Positions 10,196 through 22,940 are shown, counted from the stretch's first letter. The stretch: DNA of 64,000 nt from Ditylenchus dipsaci (GCA_004194705.1 SADC01000406.1:45128-109127), one strand, 5' to 3'. Made by a program: numbers and translations. The notes: a model not told the origin generated them from the letters alone.

Positions 10196-13100
10196 TTAAA
10201 CACAATTAACTTGATTGGCGTGGTCGCACTGCAAGGAAGTAGGACTAAACTGCAGGCCTGCAGGGCAATCAAAATGGTAGGCAGTGTTTCCAACACACCT
10301 ATAGAACTGAAAGCAACTTGCTGGGTCTGGCTGGAACCCTTCTTGGTGCAAGCAAATTCTAAAATAATCTCTCACTTATACTTTTTTATTAAAATAAAAA
10401 ATTACGTTGATTTGGTGGAGGAGGAGTTGCATCAGTTACAGCCAGTGGGTTGGTAGAAAATGTGGCTACCGTACCGCTCCTGCCGCAACTACTCATTGTC
10501 GGCTGTAACATGAAATTAAAAGTTTTCATTGCGAGACTATATGCTGCAAATTATTTGAACAAATTGATTCTTATTACCCTGATTTGCTGATTCAAAATCG
10601 TGTTTTGTCATTGTGTTTGACCAGTTTTTTGTGAGACTGCTTCCAGTCTACTTACCGCTCGATTTGTAGCTAGTAAGACGGGCTAAAAAATTGCAGTAAC
10701 ATGCCAAAAACAGTTTGGAAAAGTGGGTCAGAAACACAATGCCAAAAATACGGGTTTGAAGCATGGTAAGCTATAGAAACACAGACATTTTTAAAATTTG
10801 TACTTTCACGCCGATTTTTTAATTCTTTTTGTCTCTTGCAACTATTTTTTAACTTTTTATCTATTTTCAAAGAAAACAAATCGTAAAATCTAGTCAACAG
10901 TCAGGTAATAGGAAGAAAGTGACAGTGGTTATATTTTCACATTATTGTATTATTGTTCACAAGGTGAAGCGAAATTCAGGCGGGTAACCACTTCAAAATC
11001 GATGTGCAGCCTTAACAGAGCAGGCTCATCGCTGCAAAAACGATAGCCAAGATCCTGCGCTACAACGTAACAGAGCGTTTTTTTTAAATTTGTAATAAAA
11101 ACACCAGTTAAAATCAGACTTATGAAAAAAGTAGGACACACATCATCACATCTACATATAGTATTTTTGTAGGAATGTAACGCTAACAAATGATCGTCAC
11201 ACTTTCTAACCCACTTCCCATTTACAAATCTTTCTATTCTTAACTGTTCTATGGATAATCTGCGTCGTAGAGTTCAGGAAACTCATCAGAAGTGACATGT
11301 GATGCTTAAAGTTTTGAGTTTTGCCAGAAAAGTGGGAAAACAGCGCGCTCAAGGGCGTCTTCGAACCTGAGACCCCGAAAATTGTTCGTCACGCTTCAAC
11401 CCACTTAGGATCAATTATTTCGGCTATTTTTTTTTGAAATCGACTCAGCTGTTTGCGTAGTATTAGCAAATGAAAATTCAGCATGAACGGTTAGCGAAAC
11501 CGTGGGTATATAATCAAAACATTTATTTTATAAGGTAAATTTCGGGCGATTTTGTAACCATCCTTTATTTAAAATGTTTGAAAACGCGCCAAAAAATTAA
11601 TTGCGAATGGATGCATGTTGATGATGGCGCCTGTATAGGCGCCTGTTCGGCTTGTGCCAAATATTATATAGAGAATTTTCGGCTCTATTTAAGAAGAGGT
11701 ACCATTTTTTGCCTTGGTCCCCCCTATTGATTTTTTTTTGTAAATTTGATTGATAACACACCATCGACAATTCCAAGATAACAATTCAACTGCTTAGCTA
11801 ATTATATTTTCCCGCATCTGATCAAAGAACACCTTTAAAACATTCAATTTCTTAGCCCTGCAATTCTGACGGAATACTGCTTCAAAATATAAGATTGCAG
11901 TAATTTGTCGCTTGTTCCGTACTACCTAAAACTTACAAAAAAAATCAATAGGGGGACCATAGCTAAAAATGGTACCTCTTCTTAAATAGAGCCGAATTTT
12001 CTGTCTTTATAGGCTTCTTTTTAAGTCAATTATGTCACCTGTTTGAGAAAGCACCTACTTTTATCCTTGATAAAAGCCGGTGTGCTTTTGAGACAGCCTA
12101 TATATGAAAAAAACTTACATAAACACAATAACCAAGTCCAGCATCGAACTCCAAGCCCTGTGGACAACTCAATTTGAAGCCTTTGTTCGACAAGCACAAC
12201 AAGAACTCATTGCAGTTGGAGCTGTACTGATAGGCTCTAAATCCATCAGTTTGAGCATAGCAAAGGTGATCTAGACTGTTAGGCATGAATGTGCTAGAAT
12301 AGGTGGCAGGAGTTGCAGTATAGGCACAGGCTCTGGCACCTACAATATATTTTTATTTGTAAAAGTGCTACCAGAATGTTTTTTTAGCCTTTTCGATAAG
12401 AGTTTTTGATAAAGAAAGAGATTAGAGCTTTATTTTCTGTCTTTATGCCCCTTCCCAAACAGTGAAAAAGTAAGTAAAAATAGTTAGAGAGCTCATACTC
12501 TTCGGGGAAGCAGGGTGCCTCCCCTTATTTTTACTTTTTTACCAAATTATAGCAAGACGAATGTTTTTTGCTTTTAATTTTCTGGCAAAAGATAGGGATG
12601 TTAAAAGGCTTTGAACACTTTTCTAGGAAGCCTTCAAAAAGCCTCTATCGCTGCCTGCATGGTGGAGTGGTTTTAATGTGAGTGTCAGCTCTTCTTCCAG
12701 GCTCGATTCCCATATAGAGCAGCTTACATTTTTTGAAATGTTGGAAACAAATGAAATCTTGGGTAAAAAAACTTCTTTTTATACAATTTTAAATAACTTC
12801 AGACTTTTTCGACCTTCCCAAAAAGTATGAGCTCTCTAAGCCCAAGAATGGCTAGAGAGCTCATACTTTTTGGGGAGGGGGTGCACTTAAAATTTCACGC
12901 TAGAACTCGAATTGTTGAAAGGGGTATTTGCTAGTAAGGCCAAAAAGTGAAATATATAATGGCTCTTACCATTTTGTTCCCGCCTAACTCAGCGGCGATA
13001 GTGCCAATGAGTGGGTAGCGCATGCCCTTGCTGTTAGAACATAGCCCATTGAAGTCATCAAAGTCAAGAGTCCACACGAAAGCGCCGCCATATTGGTTGT

Positions 13101-16100
13101 CTTTGATCCATTTACACTAAATGGTTTGTAGATTTATGAAACTTATTAATACACTGATCCGTATGTTCTTTTTTTTTATTAACCCTTGCCGCTTTTTTTA
13201 ATCTTTTAGAAGTCACGAAAATCTCGGCTTACAGGAAGAGAACCGGGGGGGGCGTTGAGCACTTAGTGAAATGCCTTGAGCCAGGACATTGAGCCAGGAC
13301 GCATTATCTTTCATAGCAGCGAGAGAGCGATAAGCACTGATTAACTGGTTAAAACTGCATACTATATGACCTCTTATATACGGCATGCCCGTCTATTTTT
13401 CAATCCATGACAAATCGAGAAAAATTCTGATTTTGAGATTTTCGGGTGCTCAATCAAAATCTAAAGAATAGAATCAACTAAGATCGCGGTGATTAAGAAA
13501 ACGCAAAAAACAGATCTCAAAATAATTTTCCTGGGCAGTGATATAGGTCCTTAAGGGTGTTCGTCTATTGGAGGTTTACGGTACCGTACTTTCTCTAATA
13601 AGCTTATTTTTCAAACCTCCGAAAATAGGAAAATTGGAATTGGATTTCGAGATTTTTGAGTGCTCAGCCTGAATCTAAAAAGTGGAATCGGTAGAGCTCG
13701 TGGGAGTTAAGAAAACGTATCAAACAGCTTTGCAAAATATTGCTTCTACACTAAGATTTTGACCCTCAAATTCGAAGGGGGGGGGTGGGGGGGGCGCTTA
13801 TTGGAGGAAATACGGTATTTCGCCAAATACCCTAGAACCTCAGTTATTTGAGCACATTTCCTTATTTTTGAAAAAAAATATTTAGGAGCCCTGGGTGAAA
13901 CTAATATAGCAACCTTGATCTTGACGCTTTCCTGGTCATCATAGCTGAACCACTGGTCTCCATTGACCAGATAAGGCACTTGTGTTTGGTCGTCAAAGTA
14001 TCTCTTCGCTCCATAAGCTAGCATTTCACAGAACTATAAAGGCAATAAAATTAAATTTTCAGTTGACTTTGTGGAAATCAACTGATTTTGTGTGACTTTC
14101 CCATGTTGGAACGATTTTTTCGTTGAAATTTTTTCGTTTCGTACAATACCAAATCTCAAAGAAAAATGTAAAACTAAAATTAGTCGGGAAAAAGAGTGTT
14201 ACTGTTTTTTATTAAAAGTTGACCACAGTCAAACATCGTTATAAGATACCACCTTGGGACCGACCCTAAGGGTATGTTATATCGCGGGTAATTTAACGGA
14301 GTATATTATTGAAGGGACCGACCCTAGGGGTAAAACATATCGAGGGATATGTTTCGAGGGATATGGGATATGTTTTATAAAACATATCGAGGGATATGTT
14401 TTATCGGGGTATGCTACAACGAAGTTCCACTGTACAGTCAAACTTTTCTATAAGCTACACCTCGAGACCGATCCTAGATGTAGCCAAGTCGACGAAATTT
14501 TTGCTTCGAAAATTCCGAGCTCAGAAGATGGCTCGAGATGGCTGCAATGACTACGAAGAAGCAAATCTCGAGGAAGAAATAAACGAAGAAACCAGCTTTC
14601 GAAGTTTTAATGAGGATGATATTTTATTGTTTAATGACTGAAATTTTATTGGGTTCTACCGAATAAAGATTTTTGGTGGGACATGGCGTTTATTAGAAGG
14701 TGGGCTTTTATTTTTCAACACCCCTCGGGACATGGGCGTTTATTAGAAGGTGGCTTTTATTAGAAGATATACGGTATATGGAGTGTAGCTTATAAAGAAG
14801 TTTGACTGTACTTATTTTGTATCTGAGACTTTCAGCTACTAAAAAAATAAAAGTGCACAAAGTGAGTGGTCGACTCTAAAAAAATGAACTAAAAATTGTC
14901 TATTTTAAGTTCGGACCAAAATATGACTTTTTGCTTTGTTTTTCACCGTATTAAAATCACTTGGGATATTTTCAAACCCATTTCAATTACAAGTTATAAA
15001 ATGCGGTCCATAACCAAATAAGTGCTAAAAAATAATTTCATACTTCAAAATAGGCTCCGATTCCAGCTTCATTTCTAAAAAAAATATTTATTTCAGTTGC
15101 TTTGCCCTGACCAAAAAATTACATTAAGCTGCTAGCTTTGCTTGGAGTACTTGCATTAGCGCCCACACATGCGGAATTAGGCTGATCAAGTGTCCAGCCT
15201 CGACCATAAGTAGGTATGCCAATGATTATTTTGGGCTTAGGCATTCCCTTTTTGAACCAGTAATCTGCAGCACCAGCCTTAATTGTTTATTACGAAATAA
15301 ATTTGACACTGTCCTTCTTGAGACCCCCCAAAACATTAATTTTTTGGCCGGCACGTGCACATGCCTGAGACTTAGCACAAAAAATTAATGTTATGGTGCG
15401 GTGTCTGCAAGAAGAATGTCATAGATTTTATGTGGCTTCTAGAATTTTCAATCGTCACGAACCACATTCCACTTTGGTATTTTAGGATCATCCGTATCTC
15501 TTCGATAGAGAGGCGCATTAAAGCCAGTCACTTTCTCCCAAGAGCCATGGAAATCATAGCTCATCAGGAGAACAAAGTCTAGCAATCTATAATTGAAACA
15601 TTTTTTTTTTTGAGCCTTATCTAAAATATATTTTACTTTCCAAGGGTAGGAATGTCATAACCATTGTCGATGTTCTCAGTTCCAGCTGCCACCTGGAATG
15701 CAATTGTGTGTGGACAATACAGGACTTACAAAATGGAATATTAGCCATATGTGATGTTTTTCACGGTGCAAAAATAATTCTTTTTCGTGCCAATTGTTTT
15801 GGTGCAAATAGAATGCGAAAAGATCCGTTTTGCAGCAAAAATTTTTTGCAACAAAAAGAGCCGACTTGCAAGAAATATTTTTGCACCAGAAAATATTCCT
15901 ATCCATTTCAAATTTTTATTGAGTTGGAATAAAGTTAGGTCTTGTTAGCCCCCATAATATAGTTTTCTTGCTCCAGTCATATGCAATAGTTGTCAGATAT
16001 TTGGTGTGCTAGTGCGCTAGCGCGATATACCACTCAATGCTAATCCCATCCACCCAACTCCCTGAAAAAGTGTCACATACGTGACCTAATCAGAGTGGCG

Positions 16101-19100
16101 CTAACCGTGCCTTAACCCCCCTCTTGACTTTTTTTGGCAAGGCCTCTGGCGCTGTGGTCCTCTTTAAATCAGCTGAAATATCAACAGGTATCACAATAAC
16201 TTACAGCTGCCGTGATCAGAAGAACTTCTTTGTATGAACTTTGAGACTCGGCCACTGCAGCTTCTCTCAGCTCCTAAACTGCCCAACTAAATATATAATT
16301 GTCGACAAAAGGTTACCTTCAAAAAGCTGTTAAGTTGTAAATATCCTGCGTTCCATTAGGATACTCCCAATCAATGTCTATGCCATCAAAGCCATGTTCT
16401 CGCACAAAACTGATGGAAGATCTGATGAAGGTCTGTCGGTTTTTAGCAGTAGAAGTCATTTCTTTGAACAAACGAGTGCCGAAGCTCCACCCTCCAAAGG
16501 ACAGCAGAGTTCTGAGCTGGGTGTCAACTGTCTTGAGCGCATTCACTCGAGAAAACATGCCTCCACCAGACCATTCCGTTGGCAAATCAGCTGGATCGTA
16601 GGCTCTGAATACTAGTTATTTCAGATTTACAGTGCATTCTCAGATTAATATAATAGGTTGAAAGTTCATTCCCACTTAGGGTCTGCACACTTTTTACTTC
16701 GATTTTTAAGGCTCTTGTTAGTTTTGTTTCGACAGTCTAATGCCAAATATCGCAAGGATTTTGATTCTACCGATCGTTTCGTAGAAGTAATTTTTTTTAA
16801 ATTAATCATATTTTCAAAAAAAAAGCGTTACGTTTAAACAGGGTTTTGCCTTTTAAAGGGTGGAGGAAGCTACTTACCGTATTTCCTCTAATAGAGTATT
16901 TCTCTAATTTCTGCTCAAAATTTAGAAATTGTAAATTACAAATGATTCTAAATCTAAAATTCTAGCCAAAAAACAAGGCACGGGGTTGCACAGAGGAAAT
17001 ACGGTATGTACATGATAAGTTTTTTTTCTGTAGCTAACAAATTTCCTTCCTTTTCTTCAAATTGGTAAAAAAAATTCTGAGAAATAAATCATTTGTAAAG
17101 GTAAAAGAGCATTTTAAAATAATAGAGAGGTAATCGCTCTTGATGAACTCTAGTCCAAAGTAGTAGTGACAAATCAGAGTGAATATATACCAATCAGACC
17201 AGTCAAAGAAAACCCACAACTTATAGATTCTCAGATAGAACCAAGCTCAAGCTAGGTTTTGGCCTGTAAATCAGCTCCAGTGGCTGTGAAACCCTGTACT
17301 AATGACCTTATTTTTATGGCACAGAGTGTGAGAATCAGTTCAATACAAAACTTGAACAAAAAAGTGTGAAAAAAGGAGGTGTGCACCCAGCGGTATTCGA
17401 ACCTCTAACTTAGACCATGCATATGTTAATGACGGCTAGGTGATACTTGCCAAAAACGACATTTGCCAAACGTATGTTTTGGCAAAACGACTTTTGCCGA
17501 CACGACGTTTGCCAAACTGAAATTCCCCAAGCGTACTTTTGCCTAAAAATAGTAGTATCAAATTAGAGTTCATAAGTCTTTTTCAGACGAAATCCACGTT
17601 TGCCAAATTTCGATTGGCAAATGTCGTTTTGGCAAGTATGACCTAGCCTTAATGACTCCTTCTCTATGAGAAAGCTTCAAAAAGCAAAAAAATAAATGAA
17701 AGGAACAAGATCCGGGCCTTTCCAGCTCATATTATTGTGCGCAATCCAAACAACAAGCTTGTTTGTCTGCAAGCCAAATGACTCGCAAGCAATATGGTGC
17801 GTGTTCGTATCGCACGCATTTTGCTCCTTAAAGGGGGAGGCTAATAAAGTTCGACCTACTTAGACTTGGTGACACAGTAGGTAAGCGTTCGTGATTTCGG
17901 GCCAAAATGTGGCAGATTTGATCCCACGTGGTGGCACGCTATTTTTTTTTGTTCAATTGACCTGCTTCTAGGGTAATTTGGTCGCTCATACTAAACCTGG
18001 CGTCAAAAAAGTCTAATTACTTTTGAAACTGGCCAAACAAGCCAAAAAAATAGTAGCGTGCCACCACGTTTGATCGAACCTGAACACCATTTTAGGTCAC
18101 ACAAACGCGTATCCACTTTTCAAACCTAAACACTACTTAGCAAGTAGCTCCACTCCTCTTCATAGGCTTAAAGCCTTCACAAAAAATCGAGGCGAAAAAT
18201 GTGCTGACTATAGGCGGAGGCGAACTTTTTACGTATTACGTTAATCAGAGAGTGCACAATATTCGCTGAAAAAATATGTTCACCTAGCGGTGTAATTGTC
18301 ATTCATCCATCCAAAGGCAAACAAAATGTGGGTGCATAAACCTGTAAAAATTATCTGAAAAAGTCAGGCGATTCATCGTTCTAATTAGAAATACTTATCA
18401 ACTCGGTAAGCAAAAAGGAGTGTTCTTCTCCTCCACTCATAATTTAATGTCCATTCGGTGCTATTTCTTGGGGGAAGAAGGTAGGGTTGGCCTCCCCCCC
18501 CCCGCTTTTTGGGGTGCGGGGGGGGGGGGAGATTAGACTAAAAAATTTGCGGGGGGGGAGAAGCGGAGGGGGAGAAGCGGAGGGGAGGTGGCCAATTTTT
18601 TTTGCGGGGGGGGAGCGGGGGGGAGGAAGCTGTGAGCGGGGGCAGTGGCGGGGGTGCCTGATTAATTTACAAGCCTCGGGACTGAAAATTTTTGAAACAG
18701 CAGCCTAGAATGAATCTGAAGGCTATTGAAACACTTCTGAAGTCAAAGCCACGATATTGCCACTCCTCTGGTTCGATAAATGTTGATCCTTCTCGGCTGC
18801 CGTTCTGAAAATGACCCCATCCGAGAGTTTTTTCGACTGGGATTTTTTGCGGGGGGTGACGGGGGGTCATTTTGGGAGCGGGGGGAGAAACGGGGGGGGG
18901 GAGGTGGCCGATTTTTTTGCGGGGGGGAGCGGGGGAGGTATAAGGAAAATTTGGTCAAAAAGTGGGGGGAGGGGGGAGGGAGGGAGGCCAACCCTAGAAG
19001 AAGGTACACTTTTCCCGCCCCACCCTTATTTTACCCTTATTAACCCTTACGTGAAGATTTCATATTTCACAACCCTCTGTAGGCGACACCTTTTTTTGTC

Positions 19101-21547
19101 GCTTTCACAATTAAATATTTTTTCATTTACCGTATTTTTTACTGTAATAAAGGCGTAATCTGTTCTTTGAAACCCATATAAAAAACCGACACTCTTGACA
19201 ATTATGAAACTAAAATCGACAATTATCGAATACTATTGCTAAGGACTCATCTTGGAGCACAGTCGAACCTGGAAATGACACCCTCCTCGATACGGCACTA
19301 CCGAAAATGGACCGGTTCGGTCAGCTTTGACTAAAATTAAATCAAGTGAACCCTCGACATAACACCACCTCGATATAGCACCACCCTAGGATTGGTCCCT
19401 TGGGGCGGTGCTCTATCCAGGTTCGACTATAAATACGATATGCAATATGGGGAATTTGTTTTTTTAATTGTAAAATATAGCAAACCTGGGACATAATCCT
19501 CGGGCACAAACTTGGCTCTTCCTTGTCTGTAGTGGGCCCTAAACCACAATTCATAAACTACTCATTATCGAATGCTTAGCTGTAATCAATCCGACCTACC
19601 AATTAGTAAAGTAGCATGGTCGAATGTAGGCAGTTGCTAATAAATTACATACATTACATAGCCACACAATATAATAATTTACAGCAAAAAAGTTTATACC
19701 GTATTCTCTCTATTAATTCCACACTCTCTATTAAACCCACACCCCCAACTTTAAGGATCTGTACCTCAGCTCAGAGAAAAAATTTGACAAAGCTGTTTAT
19801 TGCATTTTCTTAACTCCAACGAGCTTTACCGATTCCCTTTCTAGATTATGGATTTTCACTCAAAAATCTCGAGATCGACCCCGAATTTTTTCGATTTTCG
19901 GACGATTGAAAAATGTGGACATGTGAAACTAATAGAGAGAATACGGTAGTCCCATATCGAAATCACTTTTGACGAATTTTACGAGCATGGCTAACGTAAA
20001 CTACAAGATGGGTTTCAATGAGAATTTTTTAAATTTTTCTCAATCTAAAACATCTTTTCTGTTCTTGAGAACCAAACCGGTTCTGCAGAAAATTCTCTGT
20101 GTGCGCTTTGCACTCTTCGAGCCTACTTTTGGAAACTTTAATATTAAATATTTTTTCATGCTTTTTTGATAGGCTCCAATTTAAAAAAGACAGTACTAAA
20201 TCAATTAACTTTAAAGGTCTACATGAAACAGATAAAAACCGAGATTGTTATAACCTTTTCTTCGAAATTCTTACTTCATTTGGTGATCAAAAACTTTGGA
20301 AATTTTTGAGATTTTATGCCAAAATTTTTATTTTCGAAGTTTTAAAGAGAATGACACGTTTTTATGAAAAAAAGTCCGAAATGCACTTTTATTTCGCAGA
20401 CTTGATTCTCAAATTGTATACTTGAAGCCATTACTGTCCACTTGACTCTCTAACTCGCGAGCCTTGGCAAGATTTCCAAATTATCACGAGCTACTTAAAC
20501 GACCATAGTCGTCGCCGACAACGAGGATTTCGAATGTTTGAATTCGCGCGGGACGGTTCTCTTTCGTCTCTCATTGTGCTCTTTTGAGTCATTCGAGGCA
20601 AGTCAAAAGAGTACAGCGCCAGACGAAAGAGAAATGTCCCGCGCGAATTCGAACATTCGAAATTCTCGTTGTCGGCGACGAGTATGGTCCTTTAACAGTG
20701 AGTCCTTTATGGCTTTTTTGAGAAAGGCATCTGGAGACCCATCACAAAGTGCCGGTTATTTCGATGTGTTTCACGAAGTGACATTGATTTTTCGATGGGA
20801 CTGTTTTCTGTCTGTAACACTTTAAAACAGAGGTTGAGTATGTTCCGCCGGTCGAATTGAAAATTTGGCGCTAATGGAATATAACCCACTCAAAAAATGC
20901 TACTGGAGCATACCTGACCAAATAATTTAGGCTTCCAAATAATTTAGGCCCGTAGGTGTACGGCCTAGCCATTACTAACACGGGCTTTTGCACAAATTTT
21001 TTCTTTAAAAAGTCTTTTTAGGTACCCTCTAAAAATTATTCAGGAGGGTATATTCAAGTAGCGTCGAAAACCTATAAATACCATTTGACTCATCGTGGTC
21101 GATTCGCTACTAGTAAAAATATCAAAAGACATGTCGTCTTACCCAAAAGAAATCATGGCCTCTTGAAAGTTGCCCAAAACCACAAGGCAGCCAAGCCATT
21201 TCTGGCTGGTTTCTGGGATCACGGGTTCAAGTACAGTCAAATCTCGATATAGTGCGGTCGCTGGGAACAAGAAAAAAGCGCACTGTATAGAAAGTTAACT
21301 GTACTATCATTTTAATCGACTCACAGTATTAAAACGCATTTTCTCTACGCACTTTCGGCGCCAGCATATATGCCACACAGCGGCATCTTTATATTCTGGT
21401 AGTCTAATAAAGACTCGGTAAACTAGATTTTTTCAAAAAATTTTAATGTGGAGACATCTTGCCTGAAATCTCACCTTGACTTAAAACACAGCTGACCACA
21501 AAAAGTGTTAGCAATTTCAATCCAAATCCGGCTCCACACAAACTCAT
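10196..21547 (-). CDS. Secreted GH18 chitinase with two CBM14 domains
   Basis: Endochitinase for chitin turnover. Fourteen exons, all phase-consistent: 21475-21547, 19486-19560, 18284-18341, 16317-16604, 16205-16273, 15637-15692, 15463-15586, 15123-15277, 15044-15074, 13914-14033, 12970-13116, 12119-12339, 10406-10502, 10196-10358; about 559 aa. Exon 1 is a signal peptide ([14 protein letters not shown]). GH18 landmarks in order: [37 protein letters not shown], catalytic [11 protein letters not shown] (acid Glu), [35 protein letters not shown] first CBM14 (exon 12 into 13), a PPPPN linker, and a second CBM14 (exon 14; [22 protein letters not shown], stop) follow. Single bases are missing at 16321-16325, near 12320, and at 10337-10339; restoring them makes 1680 nt of intact frame. 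All catalytic residues remain, so it should be active. Confidence 0.9.
11683..11996. repeat. Inverted repeat with GCCTTGGTCCCC
   Basis: Arms 11683-11738 (CTATTTAAGAAGAGGTACCA, then GCCTTGGTCCCCCCTATTGA) and 11946-11996 (inverted copy). Non-coding, in an intron of the chitinase gene. The TTGCCTTGGTCCCC word also appears at 37033, 58024 and 61849, suggesting a shared element family. Confidence 0.55.
12655..12722 (+). repeat. tRNA-like degenerate module
   Basis: GGTGGAGTGGTTTTAATGTG resembles an A box and AGGCTCGATTCCC a B box, with tRNA-like spacing, but no acceptor stem forms. Best read as a SINE head or tRNA pseudogene inside a chitinase intron. Confidence 0.35.
13582..13816. mobile_element. 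CCGTATT-family MITE
   Basis: Inverted ends TACCGTACTTTCTCTAATAAG and CTTATTGGAGGAAATACGGTA, with a G-run interior near 13778-13796. The core matches 7341-7593. It is an intron insertion in the chitinase gene. Confidence 0.6.
14226..14435. mobile_element. CAGTCAAACATCG element
   Basis: Starts CAGTCAAACATCGTTATAAG and ends CAACGAAGTTCCACTG, short imperfect pogo-type ends; the interior repeats GAGGGATATGTTT. It abuts the next element end to end. Confidence 0.45.
14434..14810. mobile_element. CAGTCAAACTT MITE carrying a deleted pogo-like copy
   Basis: Outer ends TACAGTCAAACTTTTCTATA and TATAAAGAAGTTTGACTGTA. Within it, 14488-14776 is a deletion derivative of the element at 5472-6606: CAAGTCGACGAAATTTTT (matching 5589-5606) is joined directly to GCTTCGAAAATTCCGAGCTC (matching 6312 on), followed by the same 3' end through ATACGGTA. 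Confidence 0.6.
16875..17006. mobile_element. CCGTATT-family MITE
   Basis: 132 bases with ends TACCGTATTTCCTCTAATAG and CAGAGGAAATACGGTA; among the smallest members here. Chitinase intron 3. Confidence 0.6.
17429..17650. repeat. Inverted repeat of TTTGCCAAA units
   Basis: Arms begin GGCTAGGTGATACTTGCC and end GGCAAGTATGACCTAGCC. The interior is made of variants of CGACATTTGCCAAACG in both orientations. A similar repeat-of-repeats structure is at 26384-26810. Confidence 0.6.
17831..18170. repeat. Inverted pair of tRNA-derived SINE-like modules
   Basis: Second copy of the arrangement at 4282-4650. Left arm A box TGACACAGTAGGTAAGCG and B-like TTTGATCCCACG; the right arm on the minus strand has GGTTCGATCAAACG. 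The outer flanks CTACTTAG and CTACTTAGCAAGTAG are inverted. In a chitinase intron. Confidence 0.55.
18480..18999. mobile_element. G-rich fold-back element
   Basis: Termini GTAGGGTTGGCCTCCC and GGGAGGCCAACCCTA are inverted. Next to each lies a strongly G-biased block (18495-18660 and 18840-18980) with many runs of four or more G and repeated units like GCGGGGGGGAGC; they could form G-quadruplexes. The middle (18660-18840) is ordinary sequence with no recognisable gene. Confidence 0.55.
19697..19948. mobile_element. CCGTATT-family MITE
   Basis: Ends TACCGTATTCTCTCTATTAA and AATAGAGAGAATACGGTA. Intron 1 of the chitinase gene. The AGAGAGAATACGGTA end is shared with the transposase fragment at 50230-50638. 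Confidence 0.6.
20505..20700. repeat. Inverted repeat with CGCGCGGGAC core
   Basis: Arms around GTCGCCGACAACGAGGATTT, then CGAATGTTTGAATTCGCGCGGGAC, inverted at 20637-20690. Related ends appear near 1490-1545 and at both ends of the 46.9-47.8 kb repeat. Confidence 0.55.
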
Positions 21548-22122
21548 CTTTTCAAATTCATCCAATAAACCAATAGATTACTGTAAAAAAATTAAAAATT
21601 GTTGTTGAAAAATACAGCTGACATATTCGAACATGGAAAAGCTGATCATATTATCCACGAAAAAACATCAAAAAGCAATAAGACAAGTAAATTGGACGCA
21701 ATGGTCATCAAGTGGTGCACTAAAGTGGGGCAGAGACATTGGAACAATGGGACTGTGCTGTTAGTGGTCTTTATTTCTTAGCAGTGCTTTATGCTTGCAC
21801 ACTAAAATGCTATAGAGCTAAAAAATAGAGAAACTTGTGCCGGTCGTAAAGCTGCAAGTGCGCAGTAGATTTCTTTTCTGTTCACCAAAAAGCCATTCCG
21901 TAGGCCAACATTATTTTAAAACCTGGCCCGAAAAATACCATTTTATAGCCTTAAATTTTAACTATCAGATAGTGAAAACTTTTTTTCGAAGAGTTTGAAA
22001 AAAGTCAGAAAAAATGAATGAAATATCGCGAAATGAAATGTGACCCTACTTTTTTGCCACTTTTTTATATAATAATCGACTTGATTATGGTGATTTGATT
22101 GACCATAATCACCGTAATCAGC

Positions 22123-22940
22123 GTGAGCTTTCTGACATAGTGGGGCGCCCGTCCTCCGCGCCCGTCTCGTCTTCGTGCCCTCCGGACGGTCTAACAATTG
22201 GCCCGTCAAATCTGGACGGTCTACTTTTTAGAACATAAACTACCTTGTTCTAATGCGAAAAACAGATCGACCGTCCTTGTCCATCCACTTTGGTAGTCGA
22301 CCGGCCGCCACCATCCGAAAAAAATGTTTTTTTTCGAAAAATGAACATTTTTAGGGGTAAAATATCGATTACCGACGGTCAATGAATTTTTTTTTGAAAT
22401 TTTTGATCAAAATCGTCAATTTTCAGGGCAAAAGTTTCTGGAAATTCGACCGTTATAAATCTTATCTTAAATCCGAATCCGTTGAGATCAGATCAAAATA
22501 ATTTTTATGGGCTGATATATAGCTATTTTGAGTAGATACAGCAGGAATTTGGCACCATTTACCTATTTTAATGGATATCTCAGCCCATAAAAATTATTTT
22601 GATCTGATCTCAACGGATTCGGATTCAGGATGAGATTTTGGTATTATGTCGGTTTTCCAGAAACTGTTGCCCTGAAAATTGACGATTTTGATCAAAAATT
22701 TCAAAAAAAAAAGTTCATTGACCGTCGGTAATCAATAGCCGTCCATTTTTAGGACGGTGGCGGCCGGTCGATGGAAAAAAGTGGACGGGCATGGACGGTC
22801 GCTGTGTTTTTAGCACTAGAACATCTTAGTTTCTGTTATAGAAAGAAGACCGTCCATATTTGTTGGCCCAATTGCTAGACCGTACGGACGGGACTGGCCC
22901 GGCCCATCTGCGTCAGACGGGCGCCCCACTATGCTTTCTG
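22123..22940. mobile_element. 800-bp fold-back element
   Basis: Nearly the whole span is one inverted repeat centred near 22540. Ends are GCTTTCTGACATAGTGGGGC then GCCCGTC, and GACGGGC then GCCCCACTATGCTTTCTG. Inner arms include AATTATTTTGATCTGATCTC and its complement, and repeated CGACGGTC/GACCGTC words. Non-coding; no transposase remnant seen. Confidence 0.65.

Noticed and set aside
18487..19158. Gly/Arg- and Pro-rich ORFs on both strands
   Set aside because: Low-complexity translations of G runs in an inverted-repeat element.
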